The notes under the pieces were generated by a model. The model was not told the DNA's origin. It saw nothing but the letters and a program-made list of their open reading frames with translations, and made no database searches. A stretch of DNA of 64,000 nucleotides from the NCBI GenBank assembly GCA_963678675.1, contig OY783194.1:14677812-14741811 (forward strand). The letters are read 5' to 3'. The DNA is from Xiphydria camelus (lineage: Eukaryota > Arthropoda > Insecta > Hymenoptera > Xiphydriidae). Position 1 is the first letter of the stretch. Each line of letters starts with the position of its first letter. Shown here one piece after another: positions 43,776-54,187 of the stretch. Made by a program: the position numbers and the translations under genes.

Positions 43776-45359
43776 TAGGTGTCATGAACGTCACGTGTCG
43801 AAAAATCGTGTTCAAAAATTGTCTGTGGCGAACGAACGAAAATTACGTTCGCCATTTCGACCCGGAATCGGCCTATGGACTCGACAGTAAGGCTAGGCCG
43901 ACTCCTGCCTTAGACGCCCTGTGGTCCTCTTATATATAGCAATTTACCGAAGTTTTACTACCGAGAGCCGACAGCCGGGGGCCAGGAGCCGCGAGCCGAG
44001 GGTCGAGAGGGTCGGCGCTATCTGGCGTCAGGCCGCCAAAGCATGACGGGTCGCCACATGACAAAGTTTAATTAAACACAAACTACCACAAAATATTTAA
44101 ACAAGATAACTGATCATTTTCTTTTTCAGAAATACCTATTGTTAAGGTTTAAAGAGTAGATAAATACCAAAAGTATTTAAAAATTTGACATAGGCAAGTT
44201 CCCTATTAATTAATTATTATTTGAAAACCACTAAATGTATTAAATAACTTAATTTATGAAAATAATAGTAAATTTTAAGTCAGATTTTTATTATATTCTT
44301 TTCGTTGAAAGAGAGGGAAATGAGTTGAGAAAATAGGAACATCATATTCCTCACTCTTTTCCTTTCCCGCTATAATAATTCCTCTTCCAATGAAGAAAAT
44401 TAAATTTTAATTTTATTTATCTATATTTTATTCATTCACAAAAATGTGTATATTTTTATTTATTGATTGACTGATTTAGTTATTTATCAACATTATAGAG
44501 AGAGGAATTAATAAAATTGCTAATACATTGCCCCCCCCCCCTATCCTTTCAATTCAAGGCTACTTATAAATAATTTTCCGTTCAGAATGTTTAATTGATT
44601 ATCTATGAATTTTAAATTATACGAAAAAGAGCTAAACAGCACGTATTAGGACATTGACTAGCTTGAAAGAATATATCCGACTTATTAAGGACAGTGAAGG
44701 CCATATTTACATATCAGGACAACTCAGGTTTTAGAGAAGAATCCCTTTACAGGTATTCTAAGGCTCTACCAGGTCTACCCAGGTCTAAACAGACCTTAAA
44801 GCAGGTCTATTCAGAATGGGCAGGTCAAAATCTTCGACTCGGGCATGCACTGTGTTTAACGGTACTGTATTCGAGGTTATGCTAGTTATGAGCTCATCTT
44901 TACATCATGCACAATTGCAACACGCGTATATAATTATTATCTAGCATTTGTAATAAGAATTCGAGTTACAATTTGTAAATATTTGTAAGTGATTGAAAGG
45001 GTCGCTGTCAGGAATAAGTAGCGATTCAAAGAAACGTTCGGAGGCAAACTACTTTTCTTGGCATCGAGATGCTATTACATCCCATAATTATTAATGTTAT
45101 ATTAATTAGAATTTAACAACATATATATTATTTCAGTCGAGAGTATCGTGTGTGTATCTACCACTAAAAATTACGGGCCTCATTCATTGCCAATCGAAGA
45201 TCCTGACAGAGACAGCGTAAAGTGTACACGAATAATAATCGAGTGAGGAAATCTCTCAGTCTGGAAGTGTGCTGGAATAACGCTGCGAAGAGGACAATAA
45301 CCAAGTGCTCTTGATTTGGACGACGTATTCCGCTAAGAATTTTTATTATTTGTTTGCAG

Positions 45360-45499
45360 AATCGATTTTGGAGCAATATCCGGCCTTGAAGGAAATGGAT
45401 TTCGAAGAAACCGTCTCGGATTGGTTCCGATTTGCCCAACAGACTGCCACCCGAGAAGCAGGGAATGAGCAAAAGAGACAAGATAAAATAAATGAGTGA
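45360..45499 (+). other. Short conserved coding-like exon in the left arm
   Basis: TTTATTATTTGTTTGCAG precedes this frame, which encodes ILEQ..KEMDFEETVSDWFRF and ends at TGA. The right arm keeps the same frame and splice acceptor at 61336-61481, with only a few amino-acid changes. It looks like the last exon of a gene carried by the duplicated element. I do not recognise the family. Confidence 0.4.
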
Positions 45500-46228
45500 A
45501 GATGGCGAGGGCAAGTCAGACTTAGTCGCAATTTTGAGTAATAATACTTCTAATAAATAGAGTTGCTCTAGTCTCAGAACTGCCTTACCACGTTGTTTAT
45601 CTTGTTGAAGCGATCAGTTGATCAACTCTTTTCTATTCTCTTTTTCTATTTAATTTGTTCACGTCAAAACGCCACCGTGCGCAGCATTAAAATGGAGATC
45701 AGCGTCACTTTGATGTCTAGCAGAGCTGGGCAAAAGTACCTCCAATTTTAAGTAAGGTAACTCTACCCAATATGGCCTAGAACCCAATATGGCCTAATCA
45801 TGATATCTCGGTTAATACGTGATAAATTCAAATGATGGCGCTACCAGTATGTTCGCAGAGCTCGTATGACTCGTCTGATCTAGTTCTACGCGAAAATAAT
45901 GCGCGGATATCTCATTAATTAATTAAATGTAAGCGCGTGTCTGTCTTCCGCAGTAGCATGTAATTTTGTACCAGTAAGTATTTGTTATTTAAGAATTAGT
46001 TACAGGTGATCGAGAAAATTGCAATTTTGTCTATAGATAGCACGTTCAATCTACTTTTCAATGACATAACCTTATTTTATTTTCCTTTTGTATTTCCATT
46101 ACTTTTCAAAAGAAATATATTCTCATGTGTGCAAGACCCAATATGGCCTACCTAGGTCTATCTAGGCCATATTGGGTGTGCATGTCATTTATGTCCCGTT
46201 TTTTCACTAGTTTTTATTATTTTTAGTC

Positions 46229-48001
46229 ATGAGTTCAGTAGATGGTAAGAAAAGAGGGAAGTGGACTGAAGAAGACCTCCAGAAAGCTGTAGAGGCGATC
46301 ACCACGAAAAAGATGTCCGATTATAAAGCAGCAGTGAAGTTTCGTATTCCTCGCAGAACTCTCCGTAGATACGTCAAATCGGATTCCAATGTTAAAGCTA
46401 AGTTGGGACGAAAGTTTACGCTTTCTAAGCAACAAAATACTGAGCTCTGTACCCGAATTGTACGACTAGCAGAAATAGGCTACCCAATAACCAGCAAGAT
46501 ATTGAGATTATGTGTATACAAATACTGCAAACAAAATGACATTAAGCATCAGTTTTCGGACGTAAAGCAAATTGCAAGCTACAAATGGGTACAACAATTC
46601 TTGAAAGCAAATCCCGTTGTTTCTATCAGAAAATCTCAAAATCTGAATCCTGCTAGGGCGCAGAAATTAAACAAGTTCATTGTTGAAGATCACTTCGCAA
46701 AAATTAAAAGGCTCTTGGAAGATAATGACATTTTTGCGAAACCTGAAAGACTTTATAATATGGATGAGAAAGGTTGCAGACTCAATTTACACAAAGAACC
46801 AAAAGTTCTCGCCAAAAAAGGTGCACGAAGAGTTCATATTGTCGGCAACGAACACGGGGAAAACGTGACGATCGTCTCCTGTGCAAACGCAATAGGTTCA
46901 GCGATTCCTCCCATGATATTGTTCAAGGGCAAACGAATGAAAACAGAATTTTCAGATGATTTACCACCTGGTTCAGTTTGTCGTATGACTGAGAGAGGCT
47001 CCATGACATCGAAATGTTTCGTCGATTGGCTGCACCATTTTGGAAACTACAAATCTCCAGGTCGTTGCGCACTAATTTTTGATGGCGCTAAAAGCCACTT
47101 GGACTATGACATTGTGGAGACTGCTAATCAGTACGATATTGTATTGTACTGCCTTCCATCCAATACAACGCATGAGCTTCAGCTCCTCGATAAAGCAGTG
47201 TTTCGGTCATTCGAATATCATTGGGACCAGCAACTGACGCTATACTGGCATAATCATAGTGACAGAACATTAACTAAACAACGTTTTGGAAAAATTTTCA
47301 CTCCAGTCTGGGATCAATCAATGACACCATCAAACATTAAATCAGGATTTAGAGCTACAGGTTTATATCCCTATGATCCGAACGCAATTCCTGAAGATGC
47401 ATTCAAGCCAAGTACAGCATCTAACTTGCCAGTTCCTGACCAGACAGGACTTCAGACGAGATCGACCCCGACAGAGTCCTCGGTACCAGGACAAACTTCT
47501 CCACAGCCTGGAACTTCCGGTTTGTCAATTCGTCAGCAAACGAGAGCGCGTATTCTCTCCACGGACAAAATTGATCCCATTGAAACTGCTTTGATCAATT
47601 CTGACGAGGAAGATTCATCTGAAGACGAAGAGTTCGGTAAAACAAGCTCATTCTCTAACTTGCTCCCTAGTCCACTCAAAAATACTCAGAAGATTAGCAA
47701 TAGACGGAAAGCGATCAATAGTAGGGCAGTTATATTGAAAAAAGAATTGTTTCCCAATAAAGATAAAACCAAAAGTGTAGCATCAAAAACTAAAGCCCAA
47801 CCACCGCCTTTAAGATCTTCAAAACCTGTTAAAAAGAAATCAAAAAAATCTACGGAAAATGAATCATGGTATTGTCACATATGCAATAAAGATTTAATTA
47901 AGGATATGCGCAAATGTGTTGTTTGTATGACTTATGTTCACGAAGAATGTGCAGGCTTAACAGAAAAGGATAACGACCATTTCATATGCCCAAAATGTTA
48001 A
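46229..48001 (+). CDS. pogo-type transposase with Pipsqueak HTH and PHD finger
   Basis: 590 codons from ATG 46229 to TAA 48001 with no interruption. Residues about 10-50 form a Pipsqueak-type helix-turn-helix (GKWTEEDLQKAVEAI). Residues about 60-145 resemble a CENP-B/Tc5-like second DNA-binding region. The DDE_1 core shows YNMDEKG (Asp179), LIFDGAKSH (Asp285) and LQLLDKAVF (Asp321), a DD35D spacing. The usual QPLD is QLLD here. A Ser/Asp/Glu-rich linker and Lys-rich region follow. The last 45 or so residues form a PHD-like finger (C-x2-C..C-x2-C..H-x4-C..C-x2-C). The protein would bind the CCCAATATGGCC sites and cut the element out at TA. A PHD finger suggests chromatin binding; that is inference. 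Confidence 0.9.
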   Translation: MSSVDGKKRGKWTEEDLQKAVEAITTKKMSDYKAAVKFRIPRRTLRRYVKSDSNVKAKLGRKFTLSKQQNTELCTRIVRLAEIGYPITSKILRLCVYKYCKQNDIKHQFSDVKQIASYKWVQQFLKANPVVSIRKSQNLNPARAQKLNKFIVEDHFAKIKRLLEDNDIFAKPERLYNMDEKGCRLNLHKEPKVLAKKGARRVHIVGNEHGENVTIVSCANAIGSAIPPMILFKGKRMKTEFSDDLPPGSVCRMTERGSMTSKCFVDWLHHFGNYKSPGRCALIFDGAKSHLDYDIVETANQYDIVLYCLPSNTTHELQLLDKAVFRSFEYHWDQQLTLYWHNHSDRTLTKQRFGKIFTPVWDQSMTPSNIKSGFRATGLYPYDPNAIPEDAFKPSTASNLPVPDQTGLQTRSTPTESSVPGQTSPQPGTSGLSIRQQTRARILSTDKIDPIETALINSDEEDSSEDEEFGKTSSFSNLLPSPLKNTQKISNRRKAINSRAVILKKELFPNKDKTKSVASKTKAQPPPLRSSKPVKKKSKKSTENESWYCHICNKDLIKDMRKCVVCMTYVHEECAGLTEKDNDHFICPKC

Positions 48002-48003
48002 AA

Positions 48004-48303
48004 TACGCCAACGATAAAATAAACGAGTTTATTTTGAGTATTTTTTATTATTACTAAATATTTCTTTGCTTTCGCATTATAGGCCATATTGGGTATATGG
48101 TCTACCCAATATGGCCTAAACGTATCCTTCACGTTATTTCTTTCTAATTGACTTCCTAATTTCTCGATTCCCTTGAAGTTTATATTTTTTAGTTCCTAAT
48201 AGATTACCCTTTCACATCCATCCATTGAAAGTAAGTTATTTGCATTAACAAACGTTTTACAACCACTTAAAGCTTAGGTAGGCCATATTGGGTAGAGTTA
48301 CCT
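48004..48303. promoter_or_regulatory. 3' subterminal CCCAATATGGCC sites of the pogo-type element
   Basis: Copies lie at about 48084 (inverted), 48105 and 48281 (inverted). Together with those at 45767, 45784, 46138 and 46169 (inverted) they form a set of likely transposase-binding sites. The 46138/46169 pair sits head to head about 65 bp upstream of the start codon, where bound transposase could block its own transcription. Confidence 0.55.
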
Positions 48304-48571
48304 TAGTACAAAATGATACGAAATTAACTAAATACAGGCCTCGGAACATTTATTTCGTTATCTTATTCACCAATACAAAAGTAGTTGGCGCTTTTACCTA
48401 CCTCTAGTTAGTACACTAGTACATTTTATTCTGTTCTTCATTATTTTGTTCAATTACCTCTTTGATACCAATTTATTTATTCTTATGTATTCTTGTAGCT
48501 AACCTACGCGTCTTTAAAGCAGTTAAGCGTCACTTCGAGATCGGCAAAGCTACGGGTACAAGTATAGACTA

Positions 48572-48911
48572 CCGTATGTCCCACTCTGTACGGGCCAGTT
48601 TGAAGTTACCTTCGGGGAGGCTTGGTCGGTAATCGAAACATTTAATACCGGTAGAAGTCGAGTCGGTAGTTAGAGTTGGTGTCAATTCGGGAGATCGAAG
48701 CGTCTAATCTCGAAATTATGAATTTGTGAATAATGGTGAGTAATTTCCATTATTCACAAATTCATAATTTCAAAGTTAGACGCTTCGATCACCCGAATTG
48801 ACACCAACTCTAACTACCGACTCGACTTCTACCGGTATTAAATTACTCAAGTACCGACCAAGCCTCCCCGAAGGTAACTTCAAACTGGCCCGTACAGAGT
48901 GGGACATACGG
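48572..48911. mobile_element. 340-bp palindromic MITE with TA target duplication
   Basis: CCGTATGTCCCACTCTGTAC starts it and the complement ends it. TA flanks it (48570-48571 and 48912-48913). The arms are about 165 bp with about 12 bp between them. The empty site (AAGTATAGAATATTTTATG) is present in the right arm near 60378-60395, proving the boundaries. The interior shares GTCAATTCGGGAGATCGAAG with 18263, 33096 and 34215. Confidence 0.92.
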
Positions 48912-50004
48912 TATTTTATGTATCACGTGGTGCAATTTGTATTGAGCTACAGTACCTCATACAGTTAGTATTTTTCTATTATTATCTAGTATATAAAGTA
49001 CTTAATACGTTTGGTCACCTCTGTTATCTAGTCGATTAGTTAATACGTCAATATGCATATACACATATATTGTATCTAATCGACCAGCAAAGTTTGCAAA
49101 AAACACAAATTTGTTCCTATTAAAATATCATATTAGGAATAATGTATTAAATACTACTGCAATAATTTGTTTCTATTGAATAAAGAACTTTATTTTATCT
49201 TGGCTTCAATTTAAATTTATATTAATCTATAAATTTTACAGCCTAAAATAGGCACCCAATTGTATTCAAAATATGAAGATAATAGTTATATTATCTTGAT
49301 ATTGATGAATCTGTAACGTAACTTTCATGCAAGAAGTTTTATATTTATGTACAGGTTAATGGAACATACACGTATATCACCTATGAAAGAACAGTTTATA
49401 TACGTGCACGTAACATTGGAGCATGCGCATAAATATAATACTTTCAACATAAAAGTTACATTACAGGTTTGTCAATTGTTCATATCACAGGAATATTATG
49501 CAACACATATTACATAACATGGTAACATTAGTGAGTGAGAAATAATAACTTACATGTAAGTTACAGGTAATGTTACTTGTAACTTTCTGGTAAATTGCTG
49601 TTACGTTGCAGTTACATTACGCAACACACCTGCAACATTACAGGTCCGTAACGGTTATGTTATGCACGTAACGTAACATATTAATGTTACTTGTTACATT
49701 TCAGTTACATTACATAACGTACGGGCAACATAACTGAATTGTAACAGTTATGCAACACATGTTACGTAATATGGTAACATTAATGAGTGGGAAATAATAA
49801 CTTACATGTAAGTTACATGTAAGTTACCGGTGATTTTACTTGTTACATTGGGTTACATTGCTGTTACATTGCAGTAACAATGCCGTATTTACTGGAAATT
49901 ATATTAGGATTACCATCTTAGATTTCTGTAAAGAATCTTCATAACGGCCCTTTCGCTAGCTTAGATATATCCGATATAAGTATACTTGTAAATAGTATTG
50001 ATAC

Positions 50005-50161
50005 CTTTTCCGTATGAAATTCTATCAAATATTTCGCTGATCTCATCTGGATTACCAACTTCTATAGAAATGGGATGAGAAGATTCTAAAGCATCCAAGC
50101 CGAATACATTTTGTAATTCATGTACGACGAATTGTTCCAAAACTTTCCACATAGGTTCCAC
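50005..50161 (-). CDS. Aminopeptidase N (M1), exon after the zinc-binding exon
   Basis: A TTTCAAG acceptor precedes the exon. It encodes VEPMWKVLEQFVVHELQ and ends in a DEISEIFDRISYGK-type stretch, exactly where M1 enzymes have an ISY-x-KG segment. The donor is AAAAG|GTATCA, phase 1. It joins the 50253-50437 exon upstream and the 25572-25653 exon 24 kb downstream. Confidence 0.9.
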
Positions 50162-50252
50162 CTTGAAATAACGTCAAAACTGGTCACTTTAAATTCCTAT
50201 TAAAGAGTTTTAGACTATATTTCTATTACATGTCTATGAAATGTTGACTTAC

Positions 50253-50437
50253 GGCATTCATGCCGATATACTCCACATAACTGGCGAAGCCTTCATTCAA
50301 CCAAAGATCAGTCCACCAACTAGGTGTAACCAAATTTCCAAACCATTGATGAGCCAATTCATGAGATACAACAGTAGCTACTCGCTGTTGATTGCTATTC
50401 GTCGACACTCCCTTTTCGTACAACATGGCAGTCTCTC
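50253..50437 (-). CDS. Aminopeptidase N (M1), zinc-binding exon
   Basis: The acceptor is TTTATTTCAG and the donor is GCC|GTAAGT. The exon encodes ETAMLYEKG, then [14 protein letters not shown] and [19 protein letters not shown] gives two zinc ligands and the catalytic Glu, and NEGF gives the third zinc ligand 18 residues on, as in all active M1 enzymes. These ectoenzymes or ER enzymes trim N-terminal residues. In insects many are GPI-anchored in the midgut brush border, but the anchor end is not visible here. Confidence 0.95.
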
Positions 50438-51479
50438 TGAAATAAAGAGAGAAATTAACTTTAATTAGTAATTAATATTAATTGAACAATTTACGTTTAC
50501 ATTTATTAAGAATGAAAAGATTCTCTAGAATTACAAATTGTAGGTACGACCTTGTATCCGTTATAAATATTGCCACACATTTGGTCGCCTTGCTTTGTCT
50601 GGTTACAAATTAATGACTTTTGAAGATATGCAACTCAATAGCAGTTAGTGGATCATAGTAAGATAAGTAAAGTCATGTACTGTCAATAAATGCATTCGTT
50701 CAAATTTTATCAACCTATTGCAAGATAAAGCAACCAATTGTCATGCAAACTTAAGGGACTCTGTCAAAAGAAAACTGCGATAAAGCAGTTTGCCTCTTCA
50801 TCATTTACAGTGTTCTATAAGTATTGTAAGAATTTGGGAGCATACACAAACTCAGTCATGTCAGTAGGTAGGTAGGAAGAAATTCTTGTGCAGTAAAACT
50901 TATCAGATACCGCTACTAGCTAGGGAATTGGTCGGATATGTGGTTGGTAAATGGTATGGTATGGTTTTCCTCTGAAAGATATTTCGAAACAGAGACAATT
51001 TAGGAGTTTCATAAAGGGGGTCGCGATATTATCACTGAACGGAGCGAGTCGATAATTTATTGTTTAACAATACATTTTTTTAAATACCTCGAAAACGATG
51101 GAAGATACGCTGAAACGAAGAAAATTGAGGCGCTTCATAAAAGTGGTCGAAGTTTCAGCTGCGATTATATTACCGAATAGAGCGAGTCGTTCATTTTTTA
51201 AACAATAACCAATAAGCAACTGTCTTAAAAATTGTGGGAGGTACAGCTAAAGGAAGAACATTTAGGGATTTTATGAAAGGGATCGAACATTGGACTGTGA
51301 TAGCATTACCGAACAGAGCGAGTTGATAATTTGTTTAAATAATAAACTTACACAAGTATCTTGGAAACGGCGAGAGCTACTATGAAACGGACAAAATTGT
51401 GAAGACTTCGGATAAGATTCGAACTTTCTGTCGTGATTTTTACGACAATAGCGTATAAATTGTATTAAAAGTCTCTTAC
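50438..51479 (-). other. Aminopeptidase intron
   Basis: About 1.04 kb between the GAMEN and zinc exons. It contains three loosely similar units of about 120 bp (AACGGAGCGAGTCGATAATT at about 51036, 51179 and 51310) that suggest a decayed tandem repeat. No other gene. Confidence 0.6.
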
Positions 51480-51779
51480 CTGTATGTGATTAAACCCCAA
51501 TTCTCCATGGCTCCAGCAGAAAAATCGGGTAGAGCTACCATATCAATTTTCGGTAATGGAAATTTTATTTGAAAATAATCTTCGAAATAGCGGAGCACTT
51601 TTGGTCCAATGTCTAAGCTATACCGTGATTGGTTGATCGCTTCTTTTCGTGCCCATACTCCAAACTTTCCAGACTCAGTTCTGAGAACTTCAAAGTCGCA
51701 AACGATGAAAGCTACTAGGTATGTGGACATAGGCACTGATTGTTGATAATGGTCCCACAGATATGTTGGTAGTCTTGAT
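51480..51779 (-). CDS. Aminopeptidase N (M1), exon with the GAMEN motif
   Basis: The acceptor CTTTTAG precedes a frame encoding MSTYLVAFIVCDFE, an LPKIDMVALPDFSAGAMENWG stretch and GLITYR, with the donor at CAG|GTAAGAG. GAMEN holds the substrate N-terminus in M1 peptidases. The split Arg codon joins the next exon in phase. The preceding exon (expected to encode the FPCFDEP region) was not found between here and 64000. Confidence 0.95.
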
Positions 51780-52423
51780 CTAAAAGATAGTAATTAGTAT
51801 AACTATAAATAACTAAAAGATAGTCATTAGTATAACTATAACTGTAAGTATCATACAAAAAATTTATTTTTATTTAAATCTTAAAGATAATTTCTCTTAT
51901 ATATAAGAAGGGAAGTAATGTTAAAATTACATTGTATTTTAGAATAATGATAATATATATTCAATAAGAAATTCTATCAGAAAATTAGACTGCTACATTT
52001 TTATGTTTATTGAAACTCAATTTCAACGAACATTTATTTATTTCGCGAAATCGTCATTTATTTTAACTATATTAGTCCATCAATTAGGCTAGTCACGAAT
52101 GCCTTTTGCCCAGAACGACAGTAGCTACGATTTTGATGTAGTGCATTATGATGTCCGATCTGAGGTCGATTTGAGATTTGCTGTGGAAAATGACTCGCGA
52201 GTGGTCTTCGGTAGCGCAGCATGTTATTGTAAAGTTTATACCGGAGTATGCGGGTTCATTTACGGTGACTCTGATGGTATCTCTGCTGGTCCACGAATTA
52301 GCAAGCATGGACGATAGGAGCGTCAGGTTGATATCATGTGTAAAACTTGAAGCACTGCGTTCATCTCGAAATCGAAATTAATAAAGATTTCACTAGCGAG
52401 GAAGCGGAACCTTCTAATGTGTA
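51780..52423. other. Upstream intron with an unexplained coding-like patch
   Basis: On the plus strand, 52099-52317 and the overlapping 52178-52381 frame read like one protein with a frameshift: DLRFAVENDSRVVFGS, then VIVKFIPEYAGSFTVTL. The wording recalls an immunoglobulin-like beta-sandwich domain of the ASH/Hydin type, but I cannot confirm it. It runs opposite to the aminopeptidase. It may be a decayed gene fragment. Confidence 0.3.
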
Positions 52424-52677
52424 TGTAGTGTCTAGTAGTTTAAACCCCGGAAATGCTACTGTGTTGCCCCCTATTAATGTACGCGTATCGCGATCGCCGC
52501 GGCGCTAATTCGACGCGTATCCGGCGAGACATGGTCGACTCTTTGTCTCCTACCGATCGTGAAGCTATCCACATGTATCCCACCGGTTTTCTACTTTTCA
52601 TGTTCGTTATTAACTTTCGTTATTAAATCCTGTTTTTCTAAAAATAGTACGTGCATTTATTAACCAAGAACATTACA
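52424..52677 (+). repeat. 5' LTR of the gypsy element
   Basis: Starts TGTAGTGTCTAGTAGTTTAA and ends TTACA, giving TG..CA ends. It holds an unusual CpG-rich stretch (GTACGCGTATCGCGATCGCCG). Confidence 0.85.
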
Positions 52678-52689
52678 TTGGCGACGAGG

Positions 52690-53150
52690 ATAAAAGTTAA
52701 CGTGTGCGATAAAGGATCGCAAAAATATTCGCGGATTACGTAAAGAACGCGTGTCCGAATAAAATCACCGCGTGCGATATAGGATCGCATGTCGAGGATA
52801 AAAGTTAACGTGAAAAGTACAGGATTATAAAGATATTCGTGGATTACGTAAAGAACACGTGTCGGAGTGAAAAATCACCACGTTCGATATAGGATCGCGA
52901 GAATATTCGTGGATTACGTAAAGAACACGTGTCGAAATGAAAAATCACCACGTGCGATATAGGATCGCGAGAATATTTGTGGATTACGTAAAGAACGGCG
53001 TGTCAGAGTAAAAATCACTACGTGCGATACAGGATCGCGAAAAATATTCGTCGGCTACGTAAAGGACGTGTCCGGATTAAAGTTAACGTGTGCAATACAG
53101 GATCGCGAAGATATTACTCGATTACGTAAAGTGAACACGTGTCGGTAAGA
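52690..53150 (+). repeat. Tandem repeats in the gypsy leader, unit about 75 bp
   Basis: About six units repeat GTGCGATATAGGATCGC, ATATTCGTGGATTACGTAAAG and ACACGTGTCG in the same order. Each contains a small palindromic GCGAT..ATCGC hairpin. They lie between the primer-binding site and gag, where packaging or dimerisation signals are usual. Confidence 0.85.
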
Positions 53151-53154
53151 TGTG

Positions 53155-54060
53155 TAAAGACTAAAGGAGACGGCAAGAGGAGCTAAAGGAGCTCGAAAAA
53201 GAAAAAGCGGACTTGGCGGAGAAAACAAGGCAAATTATGGAGCAGCGGAAACAATTGGTTATGGATCAGCAACATTTATTGGTACAAAAGGCGGACTGGA
53301 AAACTAACCTAGAAAGCGGAGCATTTCAAGGTGCAGTGCAACAAATTTTCACATCGAGGATCGGCGAATTAAAGGAATTCAACGTTCACGAAGATTGGAC
53401 GCTGTGGCAAGAAAGGTTAGCGCAGTATATTCTCATCAACGACATTCCGGATACAAAAAAGGGTATCACTGCTAATCACGCTACTAGGCAGTGAAGGTTA
53501 CGCGCTACTCCGCAACCTATGCATACCGGTCGTTCCGGCGGAAAAGACATTCGAAGAATTGGTTACAATCTTGTCAAACCATTTACGGCCAAAGTTGAGT
53601 ATAATAACCGAAAGGTTTAAATTTAAGCAACGCCGCCAAATTGAGGGCGAAGAAATAAAAGTATTTTTGGCAAACCTCAAGAAATTATCGATATACTGCG
53701 AATTCAGGAAGGATCTCAACAACCATTTAAGGTACCAGTTCGTATGGGGACTGCGGGAAGTCTCAATCCAGAAGCGACTGCTCGGAGAAAAGGACCTGAC
53801 TTACGATCGAGCAGTCGAGTTGGCTCAGTTATTGGAAACTGCAGCTAAGGATGCTGCTGACATTGGATCGACGCTGAGGAAGCAACCGGAATCGATCAAC
53901 TTCGTGGGATCTAGGAAATCGTCGCAGTAATCGAAATCCAGGCAAGTCGACAACAAGAACATCCGATGCTACTGTTGTGGCAAGAGCAATCATCGAGCGA
54001 TCGTATGTAGATATAGACAGTATTCTTGTAATGTATGTAAAAAGCACAAAATTATATAGG
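53155..54060 (+). pseudogene. gypsy gag, one frameshift
   Basis: The N-terminal part (to 53494) is Glu/Lys/Gln-rich, a coiled coil. It is followed, in another frame from about 53500 to 53930, by a capsid-like segment with the ERFKFKQRRQ wording typical of arthropod gypsy gag. A CCHC zinc knuckle (CYCCGKSNHRAIVC) comes at about 53966-54010, with a second Cys pair after. The frame change near 53470-53500 is the main damage. Confidence 0.75.
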
Positions 54061-54187
54061 AGACTCTTGCGATAATGATGATCTAGGTGTTAGTTTTGAC
54101 CATCTATTTCACCTTGACGAGGAACAGTTAGAGGTTGACCGAGGATCAAACAACGGAATTTACAATATAGCTCCGATAAAAATTATT

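Larger units (their letters stand above)
43061..44846. mobile_element. CAGGTCTA-motif element (type c), about 1.8 kb
   Basis: The ends pair over about 25 bp: CCCGGGTCGAATATTTTGAC at 43061 and the complement of CCCGAGTCGAAGATTTTGAC at 44846. Both subterminal regions (43080-43280 and 44720-44830) contain many AGGTCTA and CAGGTC words. The interior has three MITEs and AT-rich filler, and no transposase was recognised. A non-autonomous element is likely. Confidence 0.65.
45755..48303 (+). mobile_element. Complete pogo-superfamily transposon, 2549 bp, TA target
   Basis: The ends are AGGTAACTCTACCCAATATG and its exact complement, a terminal repeat of about 25 bp. TA lies at 45753-45754 and 48304-48305. 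The other arm shows the empty site TTTTAAGTAGTACAA at about 61045, so the ends are certain. CCCAATATGGCC occurs seven times, within each end and clustered near 45784, 46138, 46169 (inverted), 48084 (inverted) and 48105. It encodes an uninterrupted 590-aa transposase. It could be autonomous. Confidence 0.92.
44872..49895. repeat. Left arm of a large inverted duplication
   Basis: From GAGGTTATGCTAGTTATGAG at 44872 to the CCGTATTTACTGG end at 49895, this arm is the reverse complement of 59401-62808, apart from insertions. Without the pogo-type element and the MITE it is about 2.1 kb. Its inner 600 bp (49300-49895) is type (a) GTAACAT-rich sequence. The two arms flank three aminopeptidase exons. 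They may be two insertions of one large TE in opposite orientation. Confidence 0.85.
25654..50004 (-). other. Giant TE-filled aminopeptidase intron
   Basis: The interval runs from the donor after 50005 (G|GTATCAAT on the minus strand) to the acceptor before 25653 (TTTTACAG), 24,351 bp. It contains a LINE, a Helitron-like copy, a full pogo-type element, one arm of a large inverted duplication, many MITEs and fold-backs, and microsatellites. The two exons fit by protein and phase, which is the evidence that this is one intron. Mis-assembly cannot be excluded from sequence alone. Confidence 0.75.
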
